Origin: Isochrysis galbana
Lineage: Eukaryota > Haptophyta > Isochrysidales > Isochrysidaceae
Length of the DNA stretch: 64,000 nucleotides
NCBI GenBank assembly: GCA_018136815.1
Contig: CM030932.1
Span: 6,238,407-6,302,406, forward strand
Reading direction: 5' to 3'
The notes under the pieces were generated by a model that was not told the origin of the DNA, searched no databases, and saw nothing but the letters and a program-made list of their open reading frames with translations. The first letter of the stretch is position 1. Each line of letters begins with the position of its first letter. The position numbers were made by a program, and so were the translations under genes. Shown here in pieces: positions 61,267 through 64,000 of the stretch.

Positions 61267-62217
61267 ATGGCGAGCAGCTCCATCTTCCCGCTCAAGTTCT
61301 ACTACGTCAAGGTGCCCGCCGACGTTAGACAGCCCTTTGAAGAGTTGGAGGGCGTGGCGGATGGGCCGGGTGACATGATGAGCCAGAAGATATGTGTCAA
61401 GTTCTTCGCGGGTGGTACGGTGAAGAACGACGAAGGGCTCAGAGCCGAATTTGGAGACGAGGTCCTCGACCAGAAGCGGAGCGCGCTCAACCGCGTCGCG
61501 GCCCAGGGCACCGTCGAAACCTTTGCACTCTGCCGGCCGTCCTCAAGCACAAAGCCGATACCTCATGCAGGCGTATACCTCTATCTAGACGAAATGGGAG
61601 TGCTGAAGGATCTGCCCATTAACAAACGTGCAACAGAGATTGCCAGCGGCTGCGGCCTCGACGTCGAGAGTCCGTTCCACGGCGACGTATACATTGCACG
61701 AGTGCAGGTTCAGCCTTCGCCTACGAGAAATGTGTCATTTCGGCTGACCGAGCTGGATGCCGGCTCAGAATTCTTTTTGTCTACACCCGCAGAGAATGCT
61801 GCGTATGACGCGGCGATGCGAGAGTACAAGCAGGCTGTGGCAGACAAGGAGGTCGGGGGTGGGGCCATAGACACTAGGGAGGAGGAAGATATCTCTCGTG
61901 GGTGGTGGTACACACAGACGGCTGACGAAGTGGAGGTGAGCATTGCTCTTCCCGAGCGAAAGGGAGACGTCGCAATGCCCTTTCGAGCCCGTGACCTAGA
62001 CGTTGAGATTAAAGGTAACTCCCTGAAAGTGTCGATTCGCAACGAGAGTGAAACCCCGGTGGCGAAGCTAAGCTTCTTTGGAGCAATTCGACCGAATGAG
62101 AGCACGTGGCAGGTTGGTACAGGCCACGGACGGCCATGTGTCGTGGCCACTATGGAGAAAGTGATCCCGCAGACTTGGCCACAGTTGGAAGCAAAAGGCG
62201 GCGAAACGGTGGTCTGA
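61267..62217 (+). CDS. CS-domain (p23/NudC-like) protein
   Basis: Single-exon, 316 aa. Residues about 212-305 form a CS domain: GWWYTQTADEVEVSIALPER, then DVAMPFRARDLDVEIKGNSL, KVSIRNE, and AKLSFFGAIRPNESTWQVG ending in ATMEKVIPQTWPQL. CS domains of p23, Sgt1 and NudC type bind Hsp90 or other chaperone clients. The N-terminal 200 residues (FPLKFYYVKVPADVRQPFEE; FHGDVYIARVQVQPSPTRNV) are well-formed but belong to no domain I can name. There is no signal peptide, so it is probably cytosolic. The start ATG is preceded by GGCAGC and is the first in frame. Confidence 0.75.
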   Translation: MASSSIFPLKFYYVKVPADVRQPFEELEGVADGPGDMMSQKICVKFFAGGTVKNDEGLRAEFGDEVLDQKRSALNRVAAQGTVETFALCRPSSSTKPIPHAGVYLYLDEMGVLKDLPINKRATEIASGCGLDVESPFHGDVYIARVQVQPSPTRNVSFRLTELDAGSEFFLSTPAENAAYDAAMREYKQAVADKEVGGGAIDTREEEDISRGWWYTQTADEVEVSIALPERKGDVAMPFRARDLDVEIKGNSLKVSIRNESETPVAKLSFFGAIRPNESTWQVGTGHGRPCVVATMEKVIPQTWPQLEAKGGETVV

Positions 62218-63385
62218 GGCTCGGACGGACATCGCACTATTCGTCGTAGTCTTTCGCACGCTTCCGTCACTTCATTCTATTTCCTGTTGTCTACAGCATC
62301 TCTCAGCAAAATGGCTAGGTCTGCGGCATGTACGGGCCGCAGTGGAACCCGGGCTCTTCATTTCCTTAGATCGCGTTGATACACGTGCTCGCTAAGTAGA
62401 TAATGCACCACCGAATCAAATCCGATAGAGTGACCTAGGCGCACTTATTCCCTCCCCCCCCGTTCTATATGCGGCTGTGCCTTAGAGTGTACGTGCGCGG
62501 AGTTCGGCGTCGTGCAGGGATTGCAAGCTCGTCACTATCACTATTGCTATGCGAGTGATGTGGTATCTTGCTTGCCTTGGCGCCTCGATAGGTTCGGTTG
62601 CCTTGCGCGCTGCATTGCTGCTTATGCGCGCTACGACATCGATTGCGATCATGAATCGCCAACACGTGCCCCTTTCACTGCCATTGCCCGTTGTGGCCCT
62701 ATACCGCCCTTAAATATAAATATAGCCCTCACCACGCGCCCCGCAAGAGGGTGCAACTAAGAGAGTGGACTTCTTCTGCTTCTTGCTCCCCACTCCTATC
62801 CCCGAAAACACGCTACGTGGATGCTTCCAGGTGAACATCGCACTCCAAGCGATGTACGCTATGGAGGGAGGGGGGGGGGGCAACTAGCGCCTCACTAGTT
62901 GGGGGTAAACGTTGCGAACCAAACTGCGCTCTCGCCGCCTCTAGTAGAAGTAGCCATCTGCGTCGCCGCCGAAGAAGCCGCCGTACGCGCGTTAGGGGCT
63001 TATCCTAAAAGATGAATTGATCTCGCCCCCCCACCATTCTCCCCGTTTTGCGTCGCTCATAACAAGCATTTGGTCCATGTCCCGTGCCCGCCTTCACAAT
63101 GCCTTGACCCGTGCCGTCTGGCCTGCGGTCTCCGTGCCTCCGGTAGACCGCGGTCTTCGTGTCTGCTCGAAGCGCGAGCATCGCCTTCGTGCTGCAACAG
63201 CTTGTGGTACCACAATCCTGCATCAACGCACTCTAGCATAGAACACAGAGACCCGCGAGCACAGCGCGAGCTCCAAAAAAACGAATGCGAATGTGCGAGA
63301 AGGCAATAGCAATGAGGCACCAGCTTGAGACGAGCGAAACCGATAAAGCGAAGATGCACATTGGAGGTAGGTGGAATACCCTCTC
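62218..63385. other. Intergenic region
   Basis: Contains C/G runs (62452, 62868) and no convincing gene. A short minus reading at 62943-62987 (YGGFFGGDADGYFY, stop) looks like a protein C-terminus but cannot be connected to an exon. Confidence 0.35.
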
Positions 63386-63387
63386 CC

Positions 63388-64000
63388 TTAGCCTTTTTTC
63401 TTACCTTTTTTTGCAGCTTTCGCCGCAGCTGCAGCCTCCTTAGCCTTGCGCTCCTCGTCGGCAGCTGTCTCAATCTGCAAAGCTTGCTGCAATGTCGCTC
63501 CCTTCGCCCTAGCCGCTTGCAACACGGCCGCGACAGTCTCCTCCTCATCGCACGTCTGAATAGCTGCTTCGAGCGAGCTCGTCTGCAGCTGGAGCTTTTC
63601 GAGAAGCGTGTATGTCTTTTGTCCAGTTGCATGCACCCAGACGGTGGTGGGCACACTCTCTCCGTCATTCGCAGCAGACGGCTCGTCCGTCTCCTTGGGC
63701 TCATCGAGCGCCTTGCGAATTTCCGACTCTCCCGTGAGTCGGCGAAGCATGGCTTCGCCCGCTTGGATCACGCTGTCAAGTGCCTCTGCCACTTGGGCCG
63801 CAGCGATCAACCCATCAAGTTTGGCGATATGAGCATCAGCTTGGACTGCAAAAGGATGCGTCGGCTGGATAACTTCCATGCCGTTTTCTCCTGTGACCAC
63901 ATGCTCATCAGCCATCTTGAACGCCTCGCTGCTCTCTGTGCACTCGTTCAGCGCAATCTCGGCTTCAACTGCCCTGACCAACTTGTCCCCCTGCTCAACG
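63388..64000 (-). CDS. Charged helical protein, C-terminal part (5' end beyond window)
   Basis: The minus frame is open from the window edge to a stop at 63388, 203 codons visible. It is helix-rich: IAKLDGLIAAAQVAEALDSV, TLLEKLQLQTSSLEAAIQTC, AVLQAARAKGATLQQALQIE. It ends in an Ala/Lys tail (EAAAAAKAAKKGKKKG). I recognise no domain. The frame continues upstream past position 64000, so the start and total length are unknown. Confidence 0.65.
   Translation of the reverse strand, partial: VEQGDKLVRAVEAEIALNECTESSEAFKMADEHVVTGENGMEVIQPTHPFAVQADAHIAKLDGLIAAAQVAEALDSVIQAGEAMLRRLTGESEIRKALDEPKETDEPSAANDGESVPTTVWVHATGQKTYTLLEKLQLQTSSLEAAIQTCDEEETVAAVLQAARAKGATLQQALQIETAADEERKAKEAAAAAKAAKKGKKKG

Overview
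The window looks like nuclear DNA of a GC-rich unicellular eukaryote, most likely an alga or related protist. I cannot name the lineage. The evidence is: (i) genes interrupted by short GT-AG introns of about 70-380 bp whose phases match across junctions; (ii) eukaryotic families (HscB-type J-protein, DEAD-box helicase, TLC-domain membrane protein, Ser/Thr kinase, TFIIS-central-domain protein, CS-domain protein); (iii) long CT/GA and poly-C/G tracts; (iv) LINE, hAT and small structured retroposons filling most space between genes. Nothing bacterial or organellar is visible.

Layout. 0-2.2 kb: nested repeats (inverted LINE fragment, complete small retroposon with a 17-bp target duplication). 2.2-4.3 kb: divergent HAD phosphatase and TLC gene. 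4.3-6.1 kb: LINE 3' end, an orphan coding fragment, and a 509-bp inverted-repeat DNA transposon. 6.6-11.5 kb: HscB gene, the largest LINE fragment, four-exon DEAD-box helicase. 12-14 kb: CT microsatellite zone. 14.2-15.1 kb: small coiled-coil gene. 15.4-17.9 kb: a second complete retroposon and transposon-derived coding debris. 18.8-22.8 kb: zinc-ribbon-like Ser-rich protein and a secreted or membrane-targeted J-protein. 23-26 kb: retroposon copies. 26.2-30.7 kb: seven-exon ankyrin protein. 31.2-36.9 kb: LINE pieces, kinase gene, dispersed repeats and a 202-bp tandem array. 37.1-40.7 kb: beta-helix protein. 41-47 kb: debris, a cysteine-rich ORF, a partial two-exon gene. 47.3-50.6 kb: a four-exon membrane protein with an internally duplicated module. 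50.9-54 kb: repeats including a third complete retroposon. 54.2-56.3 kb: TFIIS-central-domain gene. 57-61 kb: inverted copies of upstream repeats, hAT transposase remnant, two 19-bp minisatellites. 61.3-62.2 kb: CS-domain gene. 63.4 kb to the end: a coiled-coil protein running off the window.

The host genes look like unrelated housekeeping or structural genes, not a cluster. The most unusual material is the mobile DNA. A family of 640-760 bp non-autonomous retroposons carries 16-19 bp target duplications. Three sequence classes (A, B, C below) begin with different stems that still fold to the same hairpin with a TTAT loop. Separately, an 8-bp-duplication DNA element has its pre-insertion sequence preserved elsewhere in the window, next to a hAT transposase remnant. 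All gene models are by eye from splice signals and reading frame; none was checked by database search.
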